Shown: positions 1 to 7,646 of the stretch, one piece after another
Numbering within the stretch: position 1 is the stretch's first letter
Layout of the letters: each line of letters starts with the position of its first letter
NCBI GenBank assembly: GCA_038246785.1
Contig: JBBRVP010000050.1
Span: 1-22,461 of the forward strand
DNA: 22,461 nt
Reading direction: 5' to 3'
Origin: JBBRVP01 sp038246785
GTDB lineage: Bacteria; Actinomycetota; Actinomycetes; Jiangellales; Jiangellaceae
The notes under the pieces: generated by a model
The model's input: only the letters and a program-made list of their open reading frames with translations
Told to the model about the DNA's origin: nothing
Database searches by the model: none
Translations under genes and position numbers: made by a program

Positions 1-1
1 C

Positions 2-130
2 GAACGGGCCAACGCGCTGCTCAAACGCAGCTGGAAAGCGCTCGAACGCGTCACCCTCGACCCGTGGAGAATCGGCGCCATCACCGCCGCCGCTCTCGTC
101 CTACTCCACCTTCAGCGGCCAGTCCGGTGA
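2..130 (+). pseudogene. IS5-type (DDE_Tnp_4-like) transposase, C-terminal end only
   Basis: The frame starting at base 2 reads ERANALLKRSWKALERV, then a DPWRIGAITAAALVLLHLQ stretch, then stops at TGA 128-130. This 'ER(A)N..LK..(F/W)KAL.RV.LDPWRIG.I.AAALVLLH' ending is the C-terminus I know from actinobacterial IS5-like DDE transposases. The visible piece carries the last conserved helix and lacks the first two catalytic acidic residues, which would lie upstream of the window. Whether the full gene is intact outside the window cannot be told. The IS end probably lies just past the stop; GAGAAAACCTCATTGCAG follows, but its partner repeat is not in the window. Family assignment is by pattern recognition. 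Confidence 0.75.
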
Positions 131-615
131 GAAAACCTCATTGCAGCGGGATCGCCGCCGGTCCGGAGCCGTCGGATCGCGCCCGCAACCGGACGCTCGA
201 CACCTCCTTCACCGTATCCAGAAAGTACCCCTCGAACATGCCTTCATTCTGGACCTGCTGCACCCACCGGTGCCCGCCGACTCAACGAGACCGCCAAGCC
301 GAGTGAGCCAGTCCGGCTGCAGAACGACGTCGGCACACGCGGTCGTTGCCTACGGCGCGCCGCCGAGCGTGCACGCCGACCGGGGCACCTCGATGACCTC
401 CAGGCCGGTCGCCCAGCTGCTGGTCGACTCGGCGTAGCCCGCTCGCACTCCCGCCCGCCACCACCATTGTCGCCGGTGGTATCACGTCGGCGTCGGTGGG
501 CAGCCGGCCGGCGTCCGGGGCGAAGGTGACGATGCCGAAGACACCCCCGGGCGCGATGAGGAGCGGGACCCGTCGAGGTAGCGCACCGAACGGTGACAGG
601 CGATGTGGTGAAACG
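131..615 (-). pseudogene. Decayed minus-strand coding stretch, function unknown
   Basis: No intact gene is visible here. On the minus strand, protein-like segments appear in successive frames. One near 570-430 reads VPLLIAPGGVFGIVTFAPDA and continues through a stretch ending TMVVAGGSASG. A second near 435-350 reads GYAESTSSWATGLEVIEV and then hits a stop. A third near 255-140 reads MFEGYFLDTVKEVSSVRL and ends at a TGA (138-140) beside the putative IS end. The order and spacing fit one frameshifted gene cut by the transposase element, but I do not recognise the family. It could also be non-coding sequence that happens to read well. Confidence 0.3.
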
Positions 616-625
616 GGCGATCAGG

Positions 626-1363
626 TCATCGCGCGCCCTTGGTGCCGGACAGTGCGGTGCTGGCGTAGAACGGACCACCCCACCACATTCGCCAGCCCAC
701 GCCGCGCGGCCGGGCGTCGTCGAGTTTTCCGGCGAGAAGCCTCAGGTAGCCCTTTCCGGCGGGCAGGTCGACCATCACCAGCTGACCACCGGGACGCAGC
801 ACCCTGAGCCCCTCCAGCGCCGCGTGCTCCCGGTCGGCCTCGGGCTTGATGTTGTGGATCGCCAGGCTGGAGAGCACCACGTCGAAGGAGTCATCATCGA
901 ACGGGAGGGCACATAGGTCACCGGTATGCAGCTCCACCCGGTCGGCGACCCCCTCCGCCAGTGCGTTGTCACGGGTCAGGTCGATGGAGTTACCGGACTG
1001 GTCGATGCTGCGCCACAGGTCGATCCCCTCGGCGCGACCCTCGGGCCCGAGCCGACGTGCCGCCGCGAGCAGCACCGCACCGCGACCGCAGCCGAGGTCG
1101 AGAACCCGAGCCCCGGGGGATAGCCCCGTCTGGTCGAGCAACTCCTCCCACACCGCGAACTTCCCACGGAGCGTGGAATGGAGATAGGTCCCCAGGAAGA
1201 TCGCGAAGAACGCCAACGGGATCGCCGGGCCCATGATCGACCCCGGCGAGGCGCCGGTGACCAGCGCGAGAACAACGCCCACCCCCGACACCAGCACACA
1301 GACCGCGAAGACGATCGGCACCGTGGGCGCGTCGATGCCGTAGCTGGCCCGTTGATTCCCCAC
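626..1363 (-). CDS. Membrane-anchored class I SAM-dependent methyltransferase
   Basis: This 245-residue protein starts at GTG (1361-1363) with MGNQRASYGIDAP. Residues about 15-35 and 45-62 are two hydrophobic helices, followed by a Rossmann methyltransferase domain. Motif I is ARVLDLGCGRGAVLLAA. Later motifs are the acidic GIDLW after strand 2, a TGDLCALPFDDDSFDVVLSS stretch (motif II/III) and LRVLRPGGQLVMVD. These assign it to the UbiE/Methyltransf_11 type, which moves a methyl group from S-adenosylmethionine to an unidentified small substrate, here at the inner membrane face. The stop falls just after a WGGPFYASTALSGTKGA ending, so the gene looks complete. It is divergent from the broken FAD monooxygenase, with a 193-base spacer holding a short dyad. 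The substrate cannot be inferred. Confidence 0.85.
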   Translation of the reverse strand: MGNQRASYGIDAPTVPIVFAVCVLVSGVGVVLALVTGASPGSIMGPAIPLAFFAIFLGTYLHSTLRGKFAVWEELLDQTGLSPGARVLDLGCGRGAVLLAAARRLGPEGRAEGIDLWRSIDQSGNSIDLTRDNALAEGVADRVELHTGDLCALPFDDDSFDVVLSSLAIHNIKPEADREHAALEGLRVLRPGGQLVMVDLPAGKGYLRLLAGKLDDARPRGVGWRMWWGGPFYASTALSGTKGAR

Positions 1364-1446
1364 ACCCGCAGGCTACGACAGCCCGGCCGCCCCGATGACA
1401 AGCGCTCGGCGGACCAGCATGCGAGGCCCCGTCGACGGCGTTGGTT

Positions 1447-1463
1447 GATCTCATATCGAGATC
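1447..1463. promoter_or_regulatory. Candidate operator dyad between divergent genes
   Basis: GATCTC-ATATC-GAGATC is a perfect 6-bp inverted repeat with a 5-base spacer, in the 193-base gap between the methyltransferase (-) and the FAD monooxygenase pseudogene (+). An 11-bp tandem duplication, GGGTCGGTCCT, follows at 1485-1506. A dyad here could be a repressor site serving both genes, but no linked regulator gene is in the window and no clear -35/-10 pair frames it. Confidence 0.25.
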
Positions 1464-1556
1464 CCTCTGTGGGCGGACCGGCTGGGGTCGGTCCTGGGTC
1501 GGTCCTCGCTGGTCCTTCGATGCCGTTGACTGGCGGGACACGGCTAGCGTGCGTGG

Positions 1557-2806
1557 GTGAGCGGATTGCGGGTGGCCATCGCCGGCGGCGGTTTGGGTGG
1601 CCTGTGCCTGGCCCAGGGTCTGCGAAAGAACGGGCTGGAGGTGACGGTGTACGAGGCCGACACCGGCTTGGTGTCTCGGCACCAGGGTTACCGACTGCAC
1701 CTGGACGCGCGGGCGGGTCTGGCCCTGGAGCGCTGCCTGCCGCCGGAGCTGTTCGAGCTCTTCGTTGCTACGTGCAGCGAGCCGAGCCGCTGTTTCAGCG
1801 TGCTCAGCGAGCAGTTGCGGGTCTTGCAGCAGACGCCGCTCGACGCCGGGAGGGACCCGTTCGCGGCGCAGAGCCTGTCGACCTCGGCCAACCGGCAGAC
1901 CCTGCGGGAGGTTCTCGCCGCCGGATTGGACGATCAACTCGTCTTCGGTGCCCACCTGACCGGCTTCGATGCCGATGCGGACGGGGTGCGACTTCGCTTC
2001 GCCGATGGCGCGGTGGCGGTCGCGGATGTGCTGGTCGGCGCGGACGGAGTCAACTCGGTGGTGCGCCGCCAGTACCTGCCGCACGCCGAGCTGCTCGACA
2101 CCGGGTCGAGGGTCATCTATGGCAAGACCCCGCTCACCCAGACCGTCGAGGCTCTCCTGCCACCGTCGCTGCGCGAGGGCTTCACCGCGGTGGTCGGTGG
2201 GAGGGTTGGCCTGGCCAGCGGGCTGGTCCGCTTCCGTCAGCGTCCCGAGCGGGCCGCCGCCGCTCGCGCCCCGGCCGCCGCGTTGTCCCCCGCCGACCAC
2301 TACCTGATGTGGGCGGTATCGACCGACCAGGAGGGCTTCGGGGTCCCCGACAGCGACCTCGCTGCGCGCGACCCCCAAGGTCTACACGAGCTCGCCACCT
2401 CGACCATCACCTCGTGGCACCGTGATCTGCGCTCCCTCGTCGCCCTGGCCGCCGTTGACCAGACCTTCTTCGTTCTGGTGCGCACGTCAAACCGACCCCG
2501 GCAGGGCCACCAAGCCGGGTGACCCTGCTCGGCGATGCGATCCACGCCATGAGTCCTGCCCGAGGATCGGGCGCGAACACCGCGCTCCAAGACGCCGGGC
2601 TTCTCTGCTCCACACTCGCGGTCGGCTCGGCCGAGCACGACGGGCTGGTCACGGCGATCGGTGACTACGAGACGGAAATGCGCAACTACGGCTTCGCAGC
2701 ACTCGAGGCATCTCGCCGAGCAGAAGCACAGCTGGGTACCCAGGGGCACCGACTCGCGAGCTGGCTGTACCGGCGCTTCACAAACCGCCGCCACAACGCC
2801 AGCTGA
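1557..2806 (+). pseudogene. FAD-dependent monooxygenase broken by a frameshift
   Basis: The first frame starts at GTG 1557 (MSGLRVAIAGGGLGGLCLAQ) and carries the FAD-binding GxGxxG at residues 10-15, then VLVGADGVNSVVRRQYLP (the DG motif of group A flavin monooxygenases). It runs into TGA at 2520-2522. The next frame, open across 2486-2806, carries the required GD motif (VTLLGDAIHAMSPARGSGAN) and a normal C-terminus. Joining FFVLVRT at 2484 to VKPTPAGPPSRVTLLGDA at 2486 restores one protein of about 416 residues, the usual family length, so one base is missing near 2484-2490. It is either a recent pseudogene or a sequencing error. A functional product would be an NAD(P)H-dependent aromatic/polyketide hydroxylase-like enzyme of unknown substrate. 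Confidence 0.85.
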
Positions 2807-2973
2807 CCGATACGGGAGACCACCGCCGATCTCGTGAGCGGATCCCCACGTGGCACAAGATCGGGCAGCGGGAACGGGGGGCCCGGTGGTCAGCGCGAGC
2901 GCGGCTGCGACACGAAACGCGGAGGCGAAACCCCGTCGACCAGGGTCGTGCGTGATCCGTACCGTGGGGCGAC

Positions 2974-4728
2974 GTGCGCACCCTCCCGCTCACCGATCCG
3001 GGGGTGCCGGACCTGCGCTCGCCGGCCCGGTTCCTCTGGTGGATCGCGCGCGGACAGTGGGTGACGCTGCTCGTCGGCGTCTGTTTCGGCGTGGCCTGGA
3101 TGCTGGCCCAGGCACTGGTGCCGTACGCCATCGGGCGCGGCCTGGACGCCGGGGTCGCCGCGCTCGACGCCGCGGCGGCCGTGCGCTGGTCGCTCGTCGT
3201 GCTCGGGCTGGGGCTGCTCCAGGCCGGTGCCGGCGTCATGCGGCACCGGGTCGCGGTGTCCAACTGGCTGCAGGCGTCGTTCCGGACGGCCCAGCTGATC
3301 GCGCACCACACCGCGCGCACGGGCCCGGCGCTGCCGGCGCAGGTCACCACCGGCGAGATCGCCAGCACCGTCAGCCACGACGCGATGCGGATGGGCGGCG
3401 CCTTCGACGTCAGCGCGCGCTTCTCCGGGGCGATCGTGTCCTACGTCCTGGTCGCGGTGATCCTGCTGAACCGGTCGCTCACCCTCGGGCTGCTCGTCCT
3501 CGTCGGCGTCCCGGTCCTGCTGGTGGCGATCGGCCCCATCCTGCGCCCGCTGCAGCGGCGGCAGGCCGCCCAGCGCGAGGCGGTCGGCCGGCTCACCGCG
3601 CTCGGTGCCGACACCGTGGCCGGCCTACGCGTCCTGCGCGGCATCGGCGGCGAGGGGGTCTTCCTCGGCCGCTACCGCGAGCGCTCCGAGCACGTCCGCC
3701 GCGCGGGGGTGGAGGTGGCCGGCACCCAAGCGACGCTGGACGCCGCCCAGGTGCTGCTGCCAGGAGTCTTCGTGGTGGCGCTCACCTGGCTCGGAGCGCG
3801 GCTGGCGCTGACCGGGCAGATCTCGGTCGGGGAGCTCGTCGCGTTCTACGGCTACGCGTTCTTCCTCGTCGTGCCGCTGCGGACGGCCACCGAGGCCGCC
3901 GACAAGCTCACCCGCGCCTACGTCGGCGCTCAGCGGGTGATCGCCGTCCTGCGCGTCGACCGGGACGTCGTCGGGCCTGCCGTCCCGGGGACCGAGCCGC
4001 CGGTGGGGTCGGTGCTCGTCGACGATGCGTCGGGCATCGTCGTGCGTCCCGGCCGGCTCACCGCGGTCGTCAGCGCCGAGCCGCAGGAGACCGCCGCGCT
4101 GGCCGACCGGCTGGGACGCTTCGTCGACGACCGCGGCGTCGCGCTGGGCGGCAGCCGGCTCGCCGACCTGTCGCTGGACGCCGTACGCCGACGGGTGCTG
4201 GTCAGCGAGGCGGAGTCGCGCCTGTTCACCGGAACCCTGCGCCACGAGCTCGATCCGTGGGGTCTGGCCGACGACGAGCGCCTGCTGGGCGCGCTGCACA
4301 CCGCGTCGGCCGAGGACGTGCTCGAGGCCCTGCCGGCCGGGCTGGACTCGGCCGTGGAGGAGCGCGGGCGCTCGTTCTCCGGCGGTCAGCGCCAGCGCGT
4401 GGTACTGACCCGCGCGCTCGTCGCCGACCCGGAGGTGCTCGTGCTCGTCGAGCCGACGAGCGCCGTCGACGCGCACACCGAGGCGCGCATCGCCGAACGG
4501 CTGCACACCGCCCGTGCCGGGCGCACGACGGTAGTGACCTCCGCGAGCCCGCTGGTGCTCGACCGGGCCGACCTCGTCGTGTGGATGGAGGGCGGCCGCG
4601 CGGTCGCCGAGGGGCGCCACCGCGACCTGCTGGCCCGGGTGCCGGCGTACCGCGACACCGTCACCCGCGGCCCGGTGACCCCACCGGGGGTTCCGGCCCA
4701 GGACCGACCGACGGGGGTGCCGCGATGA
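2974..4728 (+). CDS. ABC exporter half-transporter with a degenerate ATPase domain
   Basis: This 584-residue protein has a six-helix type IV exporter membrane domain (about residues 20-320) fused to a nucleotide-binding domain (about 345-560). The start is GTG 2974 (MRTLPLTDPGVPDLRSPARF). The ATPase domain keeps the signature FSGGQRQR (468-475) and D-loop SAVD but has lost the rest. The Walker A position reads SAEPQETA (367-374) with no GxxGxGK[S/T]. Walker B reads VLVLVEP, so the Asp is V492 with Glu E493 kept. The Q-loop Gln is replaced (LVSEAESRLF), and the switch His is missing (VVTSASPLVLD). It therefore cannot hydrolyse ATP on its own, but can lend its signature to the partner. The next gene overlaps by ATGA, so the two probably form an obligate heterodimer at the plasma membrane. 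The substrate is unknown. Confidence 0.9.
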   Translation: MRTLPLTDPGVPDLRSPARFLWWIARGQWVTLLVGVCFGVAWMLAQALVPYAIGRGLDAGVAALDAAAAVRWSLVVLGLGLLQAGAGVMRHRVAVSNWLQASFRTAQLIAHHTARTGPALPAQVTTGEIASTVSHDAMRMGGAFDVSARFSGAIVSYVLVAVILLNRSLTLGLLVLVGVPVLLVAIGPILRPLQRRQAAQREAVGRLTALGADTVAGLRVLRGIGGEGVFLGRYRERSEHVRRAGVEVAGTQATLDAAQVLLPGVFVVALTWLGARLALTGQISVGELVAFYGYAFFLVVPLRTATEAADKLTRAYVGAQRVIAVLRVDRDVVGPAVPGTEPPVGSVLVDDASGIVVRPGRLTAVVSAEPQETAALADRLGRFVDDRGVALGGSRLADLSLDAVRRRVLVSEAESRLFTGTLRHELDPWGLADDERLLGALHTASAEDVLEALPAGLDSAVEERGRSFSGGQRQRVVLTRALVADPEVLVLVEPTSAVDAHTEARIAERLHTARAGRTTVVTSASPLVLDRADLVVWMEGGRAVAEGRHRDLLARVPAYRDTVTRGPVTPPGVPAQDRPTGVPR

Positions 4729-6458
4729 GCACTACCCTTCCGGTCGCCGGGTCCGCGGTGCTGCGCGCCGAGACCCGCGGCCTGCTCCGCGAGTCGCGGC
4801 GGCCGCTCGTCGTCGCGCTCGGTCTGCACGCCCTCGCCGCGATCGCCGGACTCGTCGGGCCGTGGATGCTCGGCGCGCTGGTCGAGGCGATCTCGAAGGG
4901 CACCACCACGTCGTACGTCGACCGGGTGGGCCTCGTGCTCACCGTTGCCGTGGTCGCGCAGACCCTGCTCACCCGATGGGCCCGGCGGGCGTCGTTCGTG
5001 CTGGCCGAGTCGGTGTTCGCCCGGCTGCGCGAGCAGTTCATCGAGCGCGTGCTACGGCTGCCACTGTCCACCGTCGAGCGGGCCGGCACCGGTGACCTCG
5101 TCTCGCGCACGACCGGCGACATCGACGCGGTGGCACACACCGTGCGCTTCGCCGTGCCGGAGACGCTCATCGCCGCCATCACGCTGCTGCTCACCTGCGG
5201 GGCCATGGTCCTGGCCGGGCCGCTGATCGCCGCCGGTGCGCTGGTCGGCGTACCACTGCTCGTCCTCGGCACGCGCTGGTACCTCCACCGTGCTCCGGCC
5301 GGCTACCTGTGGGAGCGCCGGGCGTACGCCGCTCTCGCCGGAACGGTCACCGAGACCGTCGACGGCGCCCGCACCGTCGAGGCGCTGCGGCTCGGCGAGC
5401 GACGGGTCGAGCGGGCCGATGCCGACCTCGCCGAGGCCTACCGGGCGGAGCGGCGCACGCTGTTCCTCCGCACGGTGTGGTTCCCGACCGTCGAGCTGGC
5501 GTACGCCCTGCCGGTCGCCGCCACCCTCGCCTGGGGCAGCTGGCTGGCCGTGGCGGGGCACGCCACGCTCGGCCAGGTCACCGCCGTCGTGCTCTACAGC
5601 GTGCAGATCGTCGACCCGGTGGACCGGCTCGTGTCGTGGCTCGACGAGATCCAGGTGGGGGCAACCGGGTTCGCCCGCATCGTCGGCGTCGCCGAGGTAC
5701 CCGACGACCGGGTCGCCACCGGCGCCGAGCCCGACGGCGAGGACGTCACCGCCGCGAAGGTGCGGTTCGCCTACCGGGAGCGCGACGTCCTGCGCGGGAT
5801 CGACCTGTCGCTGCAGCCGGGTGAGCGACTCGCCATGGTCGGGCCGTCCGGGGCGGGCAAGTCCACGCTGGGCCGGCTGCTCGCCGGCATCCACCCGCCG
5901 CGAGCCGGCCGCGTCGACGTCGGCGGCGTGCCGCTGGTCGACCTCCCGCTGGAGCGGCTGCGCCGCGAGGTAGTCCTGGTCACCCAGGAGCACCACGTGT
6001 TCGTGGGGACGCTGCGCGACAACCTGCTGCTCGCCGCGCCGGACTCCGGCGACGAGCGGCTGCTCGCCGCGCTCGGCGCAGTCGACGCGCTCGAGTGGTT
6101 CGCCTCGCTGCCGCATGGGCTCGACACCGTCGTCGGATCCGGCGGGCACCCGGTGCCCCCGGCCGCCGCCCAGCAGGTCGCCCTGGCCCGCATCGTGCTG
6201 GCCGACCCGCACACGCTGGTGCTCGACGAGGCCACTTCGCTGCTCGACCCACGCGCCGCCCGTCACCTCGAGCGCTCGCTGTCGGCGGTCCTGTCCGGCC
6301 GTACGGTGGTGGCGATCGCGCACCGCCTGCACACCGCCCACGACGCGGACCGCGTCGCCGTCGTCGAGGACGGCCAGATCAGCGAACTCGGTTCGCACGA
6401 CGAGCTGGTCGCGGCCCGCGGCCCCTACTCCGCCCTGTGGGCCTCCTGGCACGCCTAG
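4725..6458 (+). CDS. ABC exporter half-transporter, catalytic ATPase partner
   Basis: This 577-residue protein starts at ATG 4725, inside the stop of the previous gene. The membrane domain covers about residues 20-310 and the nucleotide-binding domain about 340-570. Walker A GPSGAGKS is at 373-380, the Q-loop reads LVTQEHHVF, Walker B LVLDEA has D501/E502, and the switch His is H533 (AIAHRL), all intact. The signature is the exception: at 473-480 it reads GGHPVPPA instead of LSGGQ. This is the reciprocal of its partner's defects. The dimer would have one complete ATP site (Walker motifs here plus FSGGQ of the partner) and one dead site. That asymmetry is known in heterodimeric exporters such as TM287/288 and TAP. 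Actinobacterial pairs of this type are usually annotated as drug or lipid exporters, and nothing here reveals the cargo. Confidence 0.92.
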   Translation: MSTTLPVAGSAVLRAETRGLLRESRRPLVVALGLHALAAIAGLVGPWMLGALVEAISKGTTTSYVDRVGLVLTVAVVAQTLLTRWARRASFVLAESVFARLREQFIERVLRLPLSTVERAGTGDLVSRTTGDIDAVAHTVRFAVPETLIAAITLLLTCGAMVLAGPLIAAGALVGVPLLVLGTRWYLHRAPAGYLWERRAYAALAGTVTETVDGARTVEALRLGERRVERADADLAEAYRAERRTLFLRTVWFPTVELAYALPVAATLAWGSWLAVAGHATLGQVTAVVLYSVQIVDPVDRLVSWLDEIQVGATGFARIVGVAEVPDDRVATGAEPDGEDVTAAKVRFAYRERDVLRGIDLSLQPGERLAMVGPSGAGKSTLGRLLAGIHPPRAGRVDVGGVPLVDLPLERLRREVVLVTQEHHVFVGTLRDNLLLAAPDSGDERLLAALGAVDALEWFASLPHGLDTVVGSGGHPVPPAAAQQVALARIVLADPHTLVLDEATSLLDPRAARHLERSLSAVLSGRTVVAIAHRLHTAHDADRVAVVEDGQISELGSHDELVAARGPYSALWASWHA

Positions 6459-6487
6459 TCGTCCGGCGGGACCGCCCTGCCTACCGG

Positions 6488-6562
6488 CACCCGCCACCCC
6501 CGTCCCCGCCGCCCCCGTCCCCGCCCCCGTCTCCCCCGCCCTGGCCCGTCCCCGCCGCTCCC
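6488..6562. repeat. C-rich low-complexity tract left of the DUF559 cassette
   Basis: The plus strand is built of CCCCCGTCCCCGCC-type units, an irregular C-run tract, so the minus strand is G-run DNA with G-quadruplex potential. It lies between the ABC exporter stop and the left hairpin. It is roughly the inverted complement in character of the G-rich tract beyond the right hairpin (7652-7730). No gene is seen in it. Confidence 0.6.
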
Positions 6563-6564
6563 GT

Positions 6565-6625
6565 GTTGATCAAGGAGAAGACCACGTTCTCCGCGCCTCA
6601 TAACGTGGTCTTCTCCTTGATCAAC
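6565..6625. repeat. Long perfect palindrome (left copy, REP-like hairpin)
   Basis: A 24-bp perfect stem, with arms at 6565-6588 and 6602-6625, encloses a 13-base loop CTCCGCGCCTCAT. The core of the left arm is GATCAAGGAGAAGACCACGT. Each arm's outer end is itself the palindrome TTGATCAA. The 58-base stretch 6568-6625 recurs at 7589-7646 with only two differences, both in the loop and both copies in the same orientation. No T-run follows, so a simple intrinsic terminator is unlikely. It looks like a dispersed palindromic intergenic element. Confidence 0.92.
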
Positions 6626-6687
6626 GGCTCCCTGGGGGCTGTGGACAGGTGCAGCGGCGGGAGGTCGATCGGCGACAGGGTGGGCTG

Positions 6688-7581
6688 GTGCGTGTTCACC
6701 ATGTCCCCGGCGCGCTGCGGGGAGGGCCTTTCCGGAGGTCGGACGCGGCTCGGCACGGCGTGACGGCCCGGATGCTGGACGGCCCGTCCTACCGCCAGGT
6801 CGTACGCGACGTGTACGTCGCCGCCGACGTGCCGGACACGCTCGAGACCCGCTGCGACGGGCTGCGGCTCGGGCTGCCCGACTCCGCCGCCTTCAGCCAC
6901 GTCACGGCGGCGCGGCTCTACTCCGCTCCGGTGGAGCCGGGGCTCGAGGTCCACGTCAGCGTGCGGGCCGGCACCACCGTGCCTGATCGGCACGACTGGG
7001 TGCACCCGCACGAGGGCCTCGACCCGCTGTCGGTGACGTCATGGCACGGGCGTCCACTCACCAATCCCGAGCTCACCTGGTTGCAGTTGGCCACCTCCAC
7101 CGAGGTGGACGGGCTCGTGGCGGTCGGGGACTTCTTCCTGCGGCGCACCGACGCGTCGCCTGCCTCGATGGCCGCCGCCGTCGCGGCGTCTGGTCGGCGA
7201 CGGGGCGTAGTACGCGCCCGCGAGGCGCTGCCGCTCCTGCGCGAGAGGGTCGACTCGCCGATGGAGACCAAGCTCCGGCTCCTCATCGTCCACGCCGGCC
7301 TGCCCTGCCCGGAGACCGGGCTCGACGCCTTCGACGAATGGGGCGGCTGGTTCGCCCGGCCCGACCTCAGCTACCCGGCCTACCGCATCGCCATCGAGTA
7401 CGAAGGCGACCACCACCGCACCGACCGGGCGCAGTGGATGCGCGACGTCGCCCGCGACGACCTCTACGACCAGCACGGCTGGGCGCTGCTCAAGTTCACC
7501 GCCGATGACGTACTGCGTATCCCCTACCGCGTCCCGCAGCGGGTCGAGGACAAGCTCCGCGCCGCCGGCTGGCGCCCCTGA
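6688..7581 (+). CDS. DUF559 / Vsr-like PD-(D/E)XK endonuclease-domain protein
   Basis: From GTG 6688 the product is 297 residues; an in-frame GTG at 6649 is possible but adds non-conserved sequence, and an AGGGTGGG ribosome-site-like run precedes 6688. The N-terminal half (VPGALRGGPFRRSDAARHGV, then SHVTAARLY) is the AbiEi-like/winged-helix region usual in actinobacterial DUF559 proteins. The C-terminal half is the nuclease fold: E193 in SPMETKLRLLI, D226 in RPDLSYP, E237/E239 in IAIEYEGDHHR and the H242/H243 pair, then a WALLKFTADDVL strand. These match the Vsr-type (very short patch repair) endonuclease core, so it should cut or nick DNA with a metal ion. Its biological role is unknown. It lies exactly between two near-identical hairpins and is convergent with choD. 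Confidence 0.85.
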   Translation: MRVHHVPGALRGGPFRRSDAARHGVTARMLDGPSYRQVVRDVYVAADVPDTLETRCDGLRLGLPDSAAFSHVTAARLYSAPVEPGLEVHVSVRAGTTVPDRHDWVHPHEGLDPLSVTSWHGRPLTNPELTWLQLATSTEVDGLVAVGDFFLRRTDASPASMAAAVAASGRRRGVVRAREALPLLRERVDSPMETKLRLLIVHAGLPCPETGLDAFDEWGGWFARPDLSYPAYRIAIEYEGDHHRTDRAQWMRDVARDDLYDQHGWALLKFTADDVLRIPYRVPQRVEDKLRAAGWRP

Positions 7582-7588
7582 GCCCCGC

Positions 7589-7646
7589 GATCAAGGAGAA
7601 GACCACGTTCTCCGGGACTCATAACGTGGTCTTCTCCTTGATCAAC
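7589..7646. repeat. Long perfect palindrome (right copy, REP-like hairpin)
   Basis: A 21-bp perfect stem, with arms 7589-7609 and 7623-7643, encloses the 13-base loop CTCCGGGACTCAT. It starts 8 bases after the DUF559 stop. It matches the left copy over 58 bases with two loop changes, in direct orientation. The outer left end is altered (GCGATC instead of TTGATC), while the right end keeps TTGATCAA. The stop codon of the leftward choD gene (7642-7644) lies inside it. Confidence 0.92.

Noticed and set aside
990..2378. Long minus-strand open frame across the methyltransferase and monooxygenase
   Set aside because: Low-complexity shadow with no motif; the overlapping frames carry clear family motifs.
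2850..6458. A 1202-residue open frame spanning both ABC exporter genes
   Set aside because: Its first 620 residues are Arg/Ala/Gly-rich shadow translation of the first exporter gene; only the part from 4725 is a real protein.
6565..6625. Hairpin as an ordinary intrinsic terminator of the ABC operon
   Set aside because: No T-run follows either arm, it lies over 100 bases past the stop, and a near-identical copy overlaps a coding stop elsewhere. A terminator role cannot be excluded but does not explain the duplication.
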